Assembly (NCBI GenBank): GCA_914767715.1
Contig: OU612072.1
Coordinates: 3,162,001 to 3,226,000, forward strand
DNA length: 64,000 nucleotides
Origin: Membranipora membranacea
Taxonomy: Eukaryota; Bryozoa; Gymnolaemata; Cheilostomatida; Membraniporidae
Direction of reading: 5' to 3'
Position numbers and translations under genes: made by a program. Under the pieces are notes generated by a model. That model made no database searches and was not told where the DNA came from. It saw only the letters and a program-made list of their open reading frames with translations. Positions 1 to 11,708 of this stretch are shown in pieces. Each line of letters opens with the position of its first letter. Within the stretch, counting starts at the first letter, position 1.

Positions 1-10
1 TACTCACTTG

Positions 11-171
11 GTCTTTCAATTAGACAAAATCGCTCCCAAATCGCTCACTCAGAATGTATATAGTTCCATCAAGTGACTGAGCGATCTGAAAGCGAGACCC
101 CTAGCAGGTATCGCTCACTTAGTGAGTGAGCGATAATATTGCGATTTTGGCTGTTTCTAATTGAAAGACCC
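11..171. repeat. Foldback (MITE-like) repeat
   Basis: The ends are inverted copies: GGTCTTTCAATTAGA at the left and TCTAATTGAAAGACC at the right, with further paired blocks inside (AAATCGC / GCGATTTT, and several TCGCTCACT / AGTGAGCGA units). A diverged relative of the left part lies at 20285-20400. This looks like a small non-autonomous DNA element. I see no clear target-site duplication, so the superfamily is unknown. Confidence 0.6.
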
Positions 172-301
172 CCCTGGTTTTCATTATGTAAAATAAATAT
201 CATGTCCGCACAAGATAATGTGCGATAGGCGCTGTCATAAACATCAAAGAATACCAAAGAGAGTTGATTCTTGCTAGCTGATATGCTATATAGCCTGATA
301 A

Positions 302-628
302 CTATGATAAAACATAATGATTCAATAAAGCGATATCATCTTTGTGAGCCACAACCTGCTTGTCTTCCTGAGGCAAGCCAATGGTGAATCCGATAGATTG
401 GATATCGGCTTGTTCTATTTTCTCTATCTTACTCAATAACCCCTGCTTAGCACTTATAATGTGTGGTGATATTTTTTTCTTTATGTCTTTGTAGGCAGCT
501 CGTAGCGCGATAGAGGATGGGGATTTCTTCAGCCACTGACAAAAATCACAGGCTATATCAAAGTCACGTGGCCTTATGTGTAACACAGTTCTCTGGATTT
601 CATAGTGTGACCAGGTTAACGGGAACAT
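302..628 (-). CDS. Unrecognised coding fragment (about 108 aa)
   Basis: An uninterrupted minus-strand frame of 108 codons whose composition looks like protein: a basic and amphipathic stretch (KDIKKKISPHIISAKQ), then KIEKIEQADIQSIGF, ending at LNHYVLS and a stop. No domain is recognised. The methionine at the 5' end need not be the true start, because the region could be a terminal exon. No flanking exon could be linked by phase. It may also be a relic of a mobile element. Only the open frame and composition support it. Confidence 0.3.
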   Translation of the reverse strand: MFPLTWSHYEIQRTVLHIRPRDFDIACDFCQWLKKSPSSIALRAAYKDIKKKISPHIISAKQGLLSKIEKIEQADIQSIGFTIGLPQEDKQVVAHKDDIALLNHYVLS

Positions 629-1434
629 TGCAATACAGGTAATTTAACTCTTTCGCTCCTGCCCATTGTTAATGTTAATTAGTGGTCGGATACTAGGCGT
701 TTTTCCAAAAAATGCCTAAGTTTACATAGACATTACTTTGTAACCAATTGTGCTAACCACAATCTGTAAAAATCTTCGAATTCTCCAGCTCTTTATCTGT
801 TGGGATTTAAATTTTGGTATGCATTGGACAATGCATGTATACATACTGCCCATTGACCTAGGGGAGGAATAAAGCATTTGTGATTTCTGAAGTTTTATTT
901 TCAAACTCACTTTATGACATTTAGTCACAGTACAGATCGCCCAATAGAGTGTCTGAGTTGGATTTATATGCACAGATGTGTTGGTTATTGATTTGCGATA
1001 TATGATCTTATGATATTTATTGCTGTAAAGCTGAACTTACATAAAAACAGCAAAAAATGATTGTTATCGATTTGAAAAAAATATTGTTGATGATCAAAAT
1101 ATTATTTTAGTTTTTGATAGTAAAAACAAAAATGACTACCATACATCAAAAGTATGAGTCACCATCAGAGTTGTCAATCTCACCAACATGACTGACTACA
1201 ACCTGCTCCTGAGGTGCCGTTCTGCCTCAACCAGCTCTCCTTTGTCGACCCGCCCTCCCAGGAGCTCCATGTCCAGCCCCAACTATAGCAACTTTTCGTG
1301 GTGGGGAGCCTGAAACAACAAAACAGGAAAGCGTGTTATATTGTTGTGTATAACATGTGAAATACAATAATTGTTACACAAAGGTGTGCGGTTTATACTG
1401 TATACTGTATTGGGGGGGGGGGGGGGAGACTCAC

Positions 1435-1860
1435 CATCAAAATCTGAATCATAAGCATCAACGTCTGTTGCAGAGTATCGGTTATCCATCTCATCAACTT
1501 CACCAATTTGACTATCCTCTTCTGATTCACTCACTGTCACTTGACTAGTAAAAGAAAAAGTTACTTTATATTGTGAAACACAATGCATATCATGAACCAG
1601 AAAGTTTGGTGTAGTAGTAGGCTTACTAGTTGCACAAGTATATTTATCTTTTGACAAATTGAGTTGATAGAAGGTCAGGTGAATGACATTTTTCTCACAT
1701 ACATATCATGTTTTAATTTAGCAATTTTATTTAGATATTCAGATTCACCCTAATTTGTAACCCTACTCACCTCATTTTCATCATCAAGCTCTGAGCCAAC
1801 TCCTCCTGAACATTCATCAAGCACACCAGACTCATGAATCCTAGTCCTAGAGCTTGCCAT
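1435..1860 (-). CDS. Possible acidic N-terminal exons (1771-1860 and 1435-1544)
   Basis: A possible first exon begins MASSRTRIHESGV at 1860 and ends at a good donor (GAG|GTGAGT at 1770). A second possible exon has a pyrimidine-rich acceptor (TTTTACTAG) at 1545, reads SESEEDSQIGEVDEMD and ends YDSDFDG at a GTGAGT donor. Acidic, DSD-rich N-termini of this type are seen in piggyBac-type transposases, among other proteins, but no transposase core follows. The phases do not join (0 out, 2 needed), so a middle exon is missing or the model is wrong. A 16-base G run at about 1411-1426 lies just downstream. Confidence 0.2.
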
Positions 1861-1949
1861 TGAAATATTTTTGTGACTGAAATTTTCTGAAATCCTAACT
1901 TGAGTTTTATTTTTTAAAGTGAAAGCAAAGTGAGTCCCCAAATATCTTT

Positions 1950-3930
1950 TCTAAAACTCTACCCAATCACATAAGAGTATGAGGAAGATGATCCAATAAA
2001 GATTTTGAAGAAAAAACTGCCCTATCATTGGACATTTGGTTGTCATAGTGACTGAGCGTATATATCCGTCATTAGTATTAGACCACACACTGCATGAATG
2101 CGTATATATACGTCATTAGGAGGCAATGAGTTAAGAAAAAGTGGCATTGTCTGTATATTATTGACGACTCCTTTCCAATTTAACTATTGTGATTAATCAC
2201 GTCTGCAGAATGCAGATGGCGTTGTTCTGTCAAGATTTCAACTTGGTCCCTGCTGCACATTGATGTTCTTAGTTCCAGTGAAAAAATTGGCTTTGCGTCT
2301 GAATATTCCAGAAACCATTTTTGCAAATTCGTTTTTGTTTCTATCAGCGATAACAAAACCTTATTAACATTTCATGGAACCCTGACAGCATTCTTAAACA
2401 TGAATTGATTATCGCCTGCCTGCGGAGAGGAAAGGATCTAACATGACATAGATAATACACTGTAAATCCCGACTACAGCATCCTTATCAGCTTATCAGCA
2501 ATGTGTGGAACCGAGGAATTCAAAACAAATTTAGTTCAGTTTCAGTGGTACCATGAACAAAAGCCATGTAGCTCTATCTGTCTCAGAGAAGAGAACATCA
2601 CAATTATTTTTGAATGATAAACATAAATCAAAGAGCCTGCAGGTCCATTTTTGTTTATTAGGGGAGAGTTTGGTGGCATCCTTTGATCATTTCCAATAAC
2701 ATTTCGGCTACTACAGTACACTGTGTCAGTGTTCAACAGGGATCACACTGAGATAATACAGTCAACGATTGACCTTCTTTTCATGCTGGGTATAAAAATT
2801 AGTAACACCTCTCTGTCAATAGACACACTGTCTAAAGCTATGGCTACACACACAGAAAAATGATAGCGTTAGTTTGATGAACTGAAAGTATCATTATAAT
2901 ATTATCGTCATTTTGGCTACAAACATAGTTCATTATGACGCCAAACTAACGATATGAATGTATCATTGAATTTTGATTTTCATGCAGCCTTTCATAAGTC
3001 AGACATCGTTATGTTAACGATCTGTTAAGATTATTTTTTTCTTAGTGTTAAATATTCGTTGATTACGTTCCTTTCATAGAATTATGTTTACAATGTAAAA
3101 GGGGTATAGGCTGAGATGGCTATAAACTCATGAATGAAACTGGGACCATCTTATTACACCAAACTCAATCAATTAAATGGCTGTTTGAACTTTGAGTAAT
3201 CTACTGGCAAGACTAGCAACAGGTACATAGATGCTATTCCATTCACAGCTATATTCACCTTCTTTATACTGTAGGCAACAGTTTAGATGATGAAAGTTGT
3301 ATGTATAGTCTCATAGAATAGAAATGATCCTCAGGGCGAAGAGAACATGAAAGTCTCACTGCGTATCCAGCTGAAGTCTTCACAAAATTGTAGTTTGACC
3401 ATACATGCAGGTAGTGGGTAGGTCAAATTTGCTTACACAATGCTTAAACAGTTCATAATCAAATATTCGGTTTCGTAGGCTTGGTAGTAGCTATTAAAAG
3501 TCTGTGCTGTAGAGGCGACATCGGAACTCAACCTGGCCTAGCTCGCTGTTAATGTTTGCCAAATGTTGTTGTGCATAGTCTGGGCAGATACATGTGACTA
3601 AATTATCTGCAATCAAAGAGTTAGTCCTATGAATTGCTATCCTTTTGCCTCGACATAACCATTTTTCTCTCCCCGGTCGAGATCCAGTTATGCCAGCATA
3701 CTGTTATGTTGATATTTTTGGGCTGTGGGCAACGATAGGTTTGGAAATTACCTGTAAAGAGAGCAAATAACCCTAATTTTCTTCCTCTCTTGAACATTAC
3801 AAGCCTATATATACATATCCTATCACACCAATGACAGGGTTACCTTTTGTATGGACCAGAATTATTGTGGGCATAGTGAAGAGGGGCCAAGAAGGCTTTA
3901 AGGTAAAAAGTAATTTAGTTAAATAGTTTA
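1950..3930. other. AT-rich stretch with no gene seen
   Basis: No convincing coding exon, RNA gene or bounded repeat was found on either strand. Short inverted pieces around the ATGATAGCGTTAGTTTGATG block near 2860-2960 suggest an eroded foldback element. Confidence 0.4.
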
Positions 3931-6045
3931 ATTGCAGGAGTCCAGGCAATAGTGGCACAAAATTAAATCTGTTGCAGAGTCAATTAGATGAGGGAAAATT
4001 TAGACTTTTAAAGTGAGTCAGTAGTGCATGAAACCATTAGCCAGCTTTAAGTTTATAAAACGAATGAGGAATGACTGGTGGTGTTGAGTCAGCTTACCTT
4101 TCCAGGTGCATCTTCCAGGTGTTTGTCACACGTCCATCTCTATAACTACACTAACCATTTCTATTTCTTCCTCTGCGCAGGGGCATCTGAAAAAAAAATT
4201 AAATAAGTCGCAGTCAATCTCTAAGTTAAGACAAGAAAACTTTGTGATTAGAAAATTTTTAGGCCTATAATCATTCATCTACACTCAAAATAATCAAAGA
4301 AATACTCTTACAAGACATCGCATAAAATATTTTCAAAATTCATCAGTTGCCAAATTGAGACAAGGGTAAGTGGCTGTCCAAGGTTTATCCACACTTTATC
4401 TGCGGGACTCCAGAAAAATAGCGGATGAGTCTCTAATTGAGATCACCCTCAGAATAACATACTCTAGACCATAGGTGGGCAACCTTATTTTGGAAAAGGC
4501 CACATTTTACACAGGCTCAGCTCAAAAGGCCTCAACACATATTTCAAACATAAATCTGGAATGTGAGGTATATTTTGGCTCTGTATATTTTGTACAAACT
4601 AAATCAAAATATGTGTCAATAAAAACTGTAGAATGTTGCGAAAAAAATTGACTCGCATGAGCTCAAACAAAATACTAATATTTATCTAATCTTCTGAAGT
4701 TTTGTGACATTAAGCTACAATTATAATCTTTTATGTGTTTGAGCAAAGGACAAGGGGAAAATTTCAATTAGGCTTGTCGAATGAAGGAACTATATTTATC
4801 TAATCGTCTGAAGTTTCGTGACATTAAGTTAAATTTACAATTAATCTTAGTCACAAGTGGTTGAGCGAAGGGCAAGGGGAAATTTTTCATATATGCCTGT
4901 CTAACATTCTTGAGCACTTGTAAGATGACTACATCCAAAAGTTACGAAAGGATATTTTTGTGTTCACTGTTTTGGGTTTATTTTTTGCAAATTGAAGCTC
5001 TTATTAAATTTAGTCTACACTAGTACTGTTATGATGTTTTGTCAAGTATGGCTTGGGAATTCTCTTGATACGTTAACATGTATGTAGCCTAACTACATGC
5101 ATGATGCAGAATGGCAAATATTATGAAACTCAAACTAAGGATTGTGCTTACAGAGGGGTATGCATTAGTCTCGTCACCCACTTTTTTCTTCTTTTGTTTA
5201 AAAGTGGCGTTACGACAAAGCCTGCTATGCATGCTTTGACATCCACATCAGGAAAACAAATGAATGAGTAATATTTTTTTAGACAAAAGGCCGCAATAAG
5301 GCCGCAATAAGGCCGCATTAAGGCCGCAAAAGATTACTCATTAGGCCGCACCGGCAAAAAGGCCGCAGGTTGCCCACAGCTGCTCTAGACACATAATTGA
5401 ATTGAAACAAGACACTTTTGAGATTAAAAAAAATTTAGGTCTATGATAATTCATCTACACTCAAAACAGGACATATATGTAGCTTGGGCAGGCTGTCGGG
5501 GGTGGGTAGTGGAGGAAGGGGAACCCTGCTCCCCAACCAATCAACCCCGAAAGCCTTCCCAGGCTAACATATATGCGTGAATAAGATTAAATTTGATGTG
5601 AGACCCCCTCTAGCGTTATGCATATCGAGATGACTGACTTTCAAAGTTTATCAGTTGATGAATTGTAACAATGGCAAGTGGCTGTCCAGGGTTTATCCGC
5701 AGGAGTCCAGACAAAATGGCAAATGAGTCTATAATCAAAACCATCTTCAGGATTATATACTCTAGATACAAATGAAAATCAGTGGCAAGGACGATTGGAG
5801 GGGCCGGAGGAAAGTTTTGTTGCGAATTTATCCTCGTCAGGCCATGGCGAGGCAAAGACGAGAGAGTTTTCAAAGTGAGTCAACGGTGTACAAAATCATC
5901 AGAGAGTTTAACCTCACAAATTGGATGGGGATGACTGGTGTTGTTATGTCAGCTTACCTTTCCAGGTGCATCTTCCAGGTGTCTATCAAGCATCACTCTC
6001 CATTACCACTTTCTATTTCTTTCTCTGAATGAGGGCATCTGAAAA
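3930..6045. repeat. Diverged tandem duplication (about 3930-4469 and 5400-6045)
   Basis: Several blocks occur twice in the same order and orientation: AAGTGGCTGTCCA...TACTCTAGA (about 4368-4469 and 5669-5768), TTCATCTACACTCAAAA (about 4273 and 5450), and AGCTTACCTTTCCAGGTGCA (about 4090 and 5950). The two copies differ by substitutions and small indels, so the duplication is old. The hAT-like element 4470-5382 sits at the CTCTAGA end of the first copy; the second copy has CTCTAGATA at that place with no insertion. Confidence 0.55.
4470..5382. mobile_element. Non-autonomous hAT-like DNA transposon (913 bp)
   Basis: Terminal inverted repeats are CATAGGTGGGCAACCT at the left and, in complement, CAGCTGTGGGCAACCT at the right. 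The element is flanked on both sides by the same 8 bp, CTCTAGAC (4462-4469 and 5383-5390). An 8-bp target-site duplication with CA...GGTGGGCAAC ends is characteristic of hAT elements. Inside there is a run of AAGGCCGCAAT units near the right end and two similar blocks (ATCTAATC.TCTGAAGTTT) at about 4684 and 4798. No transposase frame exists, so it would depend on an enzyme encoded elsewhere. A relative of its left end is at 37320. Confidence 0.8.
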
Positions 6046-6049
6046 ATAT

Positions 6050-7430
6050 TAAATAATAGATATTTTTAATAGCTGCAATTAATTAAACCTTAATTTTAAT
6101 ATGTTGTTAGCCAGCATAGTCCATGTTCTATGCTCTCAATGAGTATGCATAAAAACTGTACTGACGGTTTTTTTTAGCATTTTCGATCACTGTAATGTGT
6201 CGTGAAATGAGCATTTGGTGGTAGGTATGATGCTACCTGACGTTATATTCTATATGTCCAATTTTGAGACTCCGGGGTCACCATGTGTGGATAAGTTGAC
6301 CTCAAACGGAAGTGCTGACTTTATTGGTTAGAAAAGCATTCATAGTCTCTATTTCAGGATGACGTAGGGGCGAAGCTTATCCTACACTTATCCAGTTACC
6401 ATATTTTTAACTTGAAATGCAGCGATCGCTGTTGCTGATTCTTCCCCATTAAATAATTTTCAGAATTTTGCAACTAAAACTATTTCATAGGAGAAATCAG
6501 CATCAGATGTTTCAAGAAGGCATGCATAGACCTAGTATTTACAATAATACAAACTCCGGCCACATTTCATACTAAGTAAATGTAAGCAAGTAAACTTTTT
6601 TCCCACCAACAAAGTCAGCACTCATATCTCTTTCTCACAGGATGGTCACAGAGGTTCGTAACTTAGACCTAAAGGTGTGATTATACATAAGAATCCACAT
6701 ACTAGGATGCTTACACTCACAGCCCCTGCAACTCCTAACCCTCCATCTCCCAAAACCTAGATCAAGCTTGATCCAATTTCCCTGCATTTAGGTTTTGAGC
6801 CGGAGGCTCACCGGTATATTGGGAAAGACCGGACTGCGAGCAAATTGGATCAAACCTGTTCTACCCAAACCCCACATCCTTTATTAGGGGTGAAAGATAT
6901 TTTACTCACAGTTTTCTAGGCTGTTTCAGTCACCAGTTACGATCGTCATGTCCCAGATAAATTCAAATCCGATGTTGACGACACTAGGCCCCTCACACCT
7001 ATAACAATTGCCATATAATCAGGATCATTTGATCACGAGTCGTCACTGGGTTAAGCTTGCACCGACAGTGTTGGCAGACTTACAAAATCTAAAATAGAAA
7101 AGATGTGAGGTTCAGAATCAGTCCGGTTATTTATGGATGAGTTATCAACACCACGATGTTGAGCAAGGGGTAGCAAAAATAAACATAATGTAAAGGTTTT
7201 GACCCGGCTGACAAGAGACACTGTGATTACCAGCTAACCCCTATGGTTTAAGATCACCTTAACTTTCACCCTCAAATCATGCAAGCTAAACAGGTCAGCA
7301 TATAGATCTGAGAGCAGGTATTAATAATTGGCAGCTGATCTAGTGTATTACGCTATCGAAGACAGTACTCCACAGTAGTACAACAGGGGTTAAATGAATA
7401 GCTTGAGTGACAGTACATGACAGTACATTT
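6050..7430. other. No gene recognised
   Basis: AT-rich sequence without a supportable exon. Near 6765-6885 there is an inverted pair (CAAGCTTGATCCAATTT and, in complement form, AAATTGGATCAAACCTG), probably a foldback remnant. Confidence 0.4.
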
Positions 7431-7431
7431 A

Positions 7432-7549
7432 TATCAACCAAAGTGAAAAAGTCCATGCAAAGAATGTCATGTACAGGACATGACACCAGGGAGATGGTCA
7501 TGTACCGAACATGACCATCTCTGCATGGACTTTTTCACTTTAGTTGATA
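7432..7549. repeat. 118-bp foldback element
   Basis: The left arm TATCAACCAAAGTGAAAAAG continues TCCATGCA; the right arm is its complement, with one mismatch, ending at TTAGTTGATA. The central part contains further inverted blocks (TGTCATGTAC / CATGACA, GGTCATGTAC / CATGACC). As RNA or single strand it would form one long hairpin. It is a small palindromic MITE-type repeat with no coding capacity. Confidence 0.65.
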
Positions 7550-8584
7550 AGAATGATAAGAGATTACAAGTGACAGTTTAACAGTAGGCCCAAAACTGAC
7601 TCCCCTAGGACAGTATTTATCTTGGTGGTTGAGATTTATTTCGGATAGCAGTGAGTGTGATTGTGTAGCTCTTTTTTTAGTTTTACTATCACAACAAGAC
7701 TCACTCAAAGACCATCAAGACAGTCTGAGAAAAAATTACTCCTTGGTCTGGCAAGTCATTCAAGCTGGTTAGCAATAGAATAGTTAGGCAGGTGACAGTG
7801 TTGAACAATTGTGAAAATAAGTTTGCTCACCAGAACTAATGGCCAGTAACTAATGTAGTTTGTTAGTAGTAGCCAAGCCTAGGGAATAGAGCTATGTTGC
7901 TCCATTGATTTGTGCAGTTGCTAGTTAAGATGTTATTCTTTCACTCACTTTTAACCTACTAGGAATAACTCATTTCCCATACACTCAACTGTCTGCAGAT
8001 GCTTATGAGTTGGAATAAATTTCTTTTTTTCAGAATATTTTACTTCCAAATTTTACTGTCCAAATTCTTCTTCACAACAAATAAATGCGAAAAAATGGAC
8101 TCGCTATCTTGATCTTCCCAATTGATCCTATTCGCCGGAATAGCTGGCATAAAGGATATAATAATCAGTCTATTAGTGCGTAATCAGGGTTTTGGAGTTT
8201 CTGTGGGCGCTGCTCGGTAGTGTGACCCGCGAAAAAGAGAGTTAACATTTAGAAAATAAAAAACAAAAAGTGCAGCGTCATAGGCTGTCAAATAATCTTA
8301 CCTAGGTTCCACTTCAACTTTTTGAATTAAATGAAAGAGCCCCCTACTAAAATTACTTATTTTGGAATTAGGGCTATGACAGAGCGGAACAGTTTGAATA
8401 AGTCTGAAATTGATAAACAGTCATCTGACTGCAATTTTCTCCTGTTATTGCCTGCCTGATATTTACATCACAAGTAAAAGAAGTACCCAGCAGGCACATT
8501 GTATGCGGCAACATGTTTCCAATGTCGCAATTGGATCGTTTCTGTGTTGCATGGTACACGTTTAACATTCAATATCTTGTAGAT

Positions 8585-9094
8585 GCATAAATGGTGCATA
8601 CAAAGCAACACAGTTTTTTCCAATATGGTAACTGCGCAGTAACTACAGCTACTCTACTCGAGAGTAATTTGCAAGAATACTGGCATCATATGTGATAAAA
8701 TGCTTTGCCATTTGTTTGCTAACACTCTGTGTGGCTCCAAATTGTGTGCAATTCTATTTTGTACTGTTTTATTCCATTTTCTTAAAATCAAATCTAGTCT
8801 CTAGACCGCATGGGAATGATGCGTTTATGACCACGTAGAGGCATAAATGGTGCATACAAAGCAACACAGTTTTTTGCAATATGGTAACTGCGCAGTAACT
8901 ACAGCTACTTTACTAGAGAGTAATTTGCAAGAATACTGGCATCATATGGGAAAAAAATGCTTTGCAGTTTGTTTGCTAACACTCTGTGTGGCTCCAAATT
9001 GTGTACAATTCTATTTTGCACTGTTGTATTCCATCTTCTTAAAATCAAATCTAGTCTCTAAACTGCATGGGAACGATGCGTTCATGACTGCGTA
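8585..9094. repeat. Tandem duplication, two copies of about 254 bp
   Basis: Copy 1 (8585-8838) and copy 2 (8841-9094) both start GCATAAATGGTGCATACAAA and end TGAC.(A/G)CGTAG, with few differences between them. The period is 256 bp. No coding frame is shared. This is a recent local tandem duplication. Confidence 0.8.
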
Positions 9095-9555
9095 GCTGTT
9101 GAATTTGTATACATTACTTGCATTTATCTCCCCTGGTAAGCTGCTAACGTTTGGTAAGCCCTTGTGACAACACAACAGTGCAATATAATTATTTAAATAA
9201 ACCATTATTCAATAACTTTGAAACATTAATACATGTCAGTATTTTGAAATTGGTTAATAAATAGCCAGGGTTTAGATTACCTGCATTAAGCACCACTTAA
9301 TGTTCTTTGCGAATAAAGTTGAACCAGATTGCATTCGAAATAAGTGTCAAAAGTTACGCTGTGAATGACTCAATGTGAATGACACTAGTGGAAGTCCAAT
9401 GGTCTAATGGGCCTACTACTCAACATCCACAGTGGACTGAATCACTATGAGTAAAACACCCTCCTAAATGCTAATAGGCTGTTGGCTAGAGTGATCTATC
9501 TCTTCATTTTTTTTGACAACCTGAAAATTTTGACTAACAGGATGAAAATTCACAC

Positions 9556-9890
9556 ATTGGTACACTTTCACGCCGCGAAAAATATGGCGGGGGTCTACCA
9601 TGCTTAAATTGGGTCGTTCGGCAGCGGGGTGCTGCCGAAGCTTTATAAAAGCCAAAAACAATGACTTCAGCAAATTTGACACTCGAACAACAAAATATTG
9701 ACTTCCAGGATGAAAATTTACTCACTGGTACACTTTCACACTCAGAAAAATATGGTGGAAGTCTACCATGCTTAAAGCCAGACGCTCGGCAGCGGTGCAC
9801 TGGTACACTTTCACGTTGTTGAAAATATGGCAGGGTTCTACCATTCTTAAATCCGATGTTCGGCAGCGGGGTGCTGCCGAAACTTGATTA
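9556..9890. repeat. Three imperfect repeats with CGGCAGCGGGGTGCTGCCG hairpins
   Basis: The phrase CTGGTACACTTTCAC, then AAAATATGG, TCTACCAT.CTTAAA and a GGCAGCG block occurs three times (about 9558, 9727 and 9799). In the first and last unit the end is a small perfect hairpin, CGGCAGC-GGGGT-GCTGCCG. The units look like diverged copies of a short mobile or satellite repeat. Apparent reading frames across them are by-products of the repetition. Confidence 0.6.
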
Positions 9891-10149
9891 GGCCGAAAAC
9901 TTGGACTTATTTTGTTCTAGTAGTAAGTACTTATCAGGGGAGTGACTGCATTGCCTACTCCTTATTCTATGATTATTATCAATTGAAATGGCCAAGGGAG
10001 TGTTTGGAAAAATATCCAGTCTAGCCCATAATTAATTTATTCTTCAGCTATGAACAACTTACCCTCTTTGATCTCCTGGCAGTCTCTACTTTGCTTTTGC
10101 TCGCAAATCTTAGATACACTGCTTATGATAGCAAGTAGTATCTATCAGG

Positions 10150-10330
10150 ACACCTGTATTCAGAAGTGTTTTGGCAATGGAACACTCTGGCTCCTTGGTG
10201 ATTGATATCCATTCATGTGCACAGTACATCAGCCTTTCCACTTCTTCTTCACTGTTCACTGAGCTGAGTGTCTCAGTCACATTCAGGTGGTTGTAATGGC
10301 ATATGCAGGTCATGATTGTTGATACTAGGA
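10150..10330 (-). CDS. Possible isolated exon, unrecognised
   Basis: Minus-strand frame HLNVTETLSSVNSEEEVERL followed by MYCAHEWISITKEPECSIAK and TLLNT has a base composition and codon pattern unlike the flanks. A possible acceptor (TTTAGTCCTAG) lies at about 10331, and a weak donor (ATACAG|GTGTCC) follows TLLNT. No neighbouring exon with matching phase was found and no domain is recognised. It could be an exon of an undetected gene or a degenerate one. Confidence 0.25.
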
Positions 10331-10461
10331 CTAAACTGTTATATTGACCATGAATAGTTGTGTTGGGTAAGCCTAAATAGATATATTGGTCAATTTATAA
10401 GACATTTCCAATTTTATTGTCATCAAAAAGCTTTCTTACTCAAGAGAATGACGGGTTCACT

Positions 10462-10645
10462 ATAATGCGGAAATCCGTGATTACGCAAATTCACGTGCGT
10501 GTTGCGGAAATTTAGTGCGTATTTCCGCATTTTAGTCAATCCTGTGTGGGATCGACTAAAGTGCGGAAATCACATTGTGACCTACTTGTGACCTTGAAAA
10601 GCATATTTCCGCATTTTAGTCAAAATTGACTAAAATGCGGAAATT
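10462..10645. repeat. TGCGGAAAT / ATTTCCGCA inverted repeats
   Basis: The 9-mer TGCGGAAAT and its complement ATTTCCGCA, often extended to GACTAAAATGCGGAAAT, recur within 184 bp; the last pair forms a near-perfect palindrome at 10603-10641. Related degenerate copies occur at about 22010-22095. This is probably a palindromic MITE family. Confidence 0.6.
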
Positions 10646-10752
10646 TCAAATTTAGCTTTTTACCACTGAATGTGGCCTGTAAGAAAAAAATTGATATGTG
10701 TTCTATGAAACCATCTCATAGGCTATGTGTATGGGCAATCTGGGTTAGATTC

Positions 10753-11708
10753 TAGGTAAATTCGCGACCTTGGTATATATATTAAATAATCAATAAATAA
10801 TCAATGGAAATTCCATTCAAGTTGTCTCCCTATCACCAATGAGGAGATAACTCTAAGTTTCATGACATGAAACTTAGAATTATCTCCTCATTGGTAATAG
10901 GGAGACAACTTGAATGCAAGTTGGATTCAGTTGGATTTCCCAATGAAAATGGGATTTCCATTGATTATTTATTGATTATTTAATAGGTAACTTCGCGCCC
11001 TTGGTATCTATATTAAATAATCATTAATTATAATCATTTTCATGGGGAAATCCAACTGAATAGATTTTATGATTAGGTATACGGTTTTTCAATGATATTG
11101 ACATGAAACTTAGAATTATCTCCTCATTGGTAAAAGGGAGACAACTTGAATTCAAGTTGGATTCAGTTGGATTTCCCCATGAAAATGATTATAATTAATG
11201 ATTATTTAATATAGATACCAAGGTCGCGAAGTTACCTAATATAAATACCAAGGCCGCGAATTTACCTAATAGGCAAAAGCGCGACCTGTTCAGTCGAACA
11301 GGTCGCGCTTTTGCCTATTAGGTAAATTCGCGACCTTGGTATATATATTAAATAATCAATAAATAATCAATGGAAATCCCATTTTCATTGGAAAATCCAA
11401 CTGAATCCAACTTGAATTCAAGTTGTCTCCCTATTAGGTAAATTCGCGACCTTGGTATATATATTAAATAATCAATGGAAATCCCATTTTCATTGGGAAA
11501 TCCAACTTGAATTCAAGTTGTCTCCCTATCACCAGTTAGGAGATAATTCTAAGTTCCATGTCATGAAACTTAGAATTATCTCCTCATTGGTAATAGGGAG
11601 ACAACTTGAATTCAAGTTGGATTCAGTTGGATTTCCCAATGAAAATGGGATTTCCATCGATTATTTATTGATTATTTAATATATATACCAAGGTCGCGAA
11701 TTTACCTA
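10753..11708. repeat. Nest of large palindromic elements
   Basis: At least four related foldback units abut each other. Each begins TAGGTAAATTCGCGACCTTG and ends with the complement CGCGAATTTACCTA; the internal arms contain CAACTTGAATTCAAG, TAGGGAGACAACTTG and ATTATCTCCTCATTGG in both orientations. Between them sits a near-perfect 45-bp-arm hairpin with the loop AGTC (arms 11247-11291 and 11296-11340). The shared arms suggest one element family inserted into or copied beside itself several times. There is no coding potential. Confidence 0.8.
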
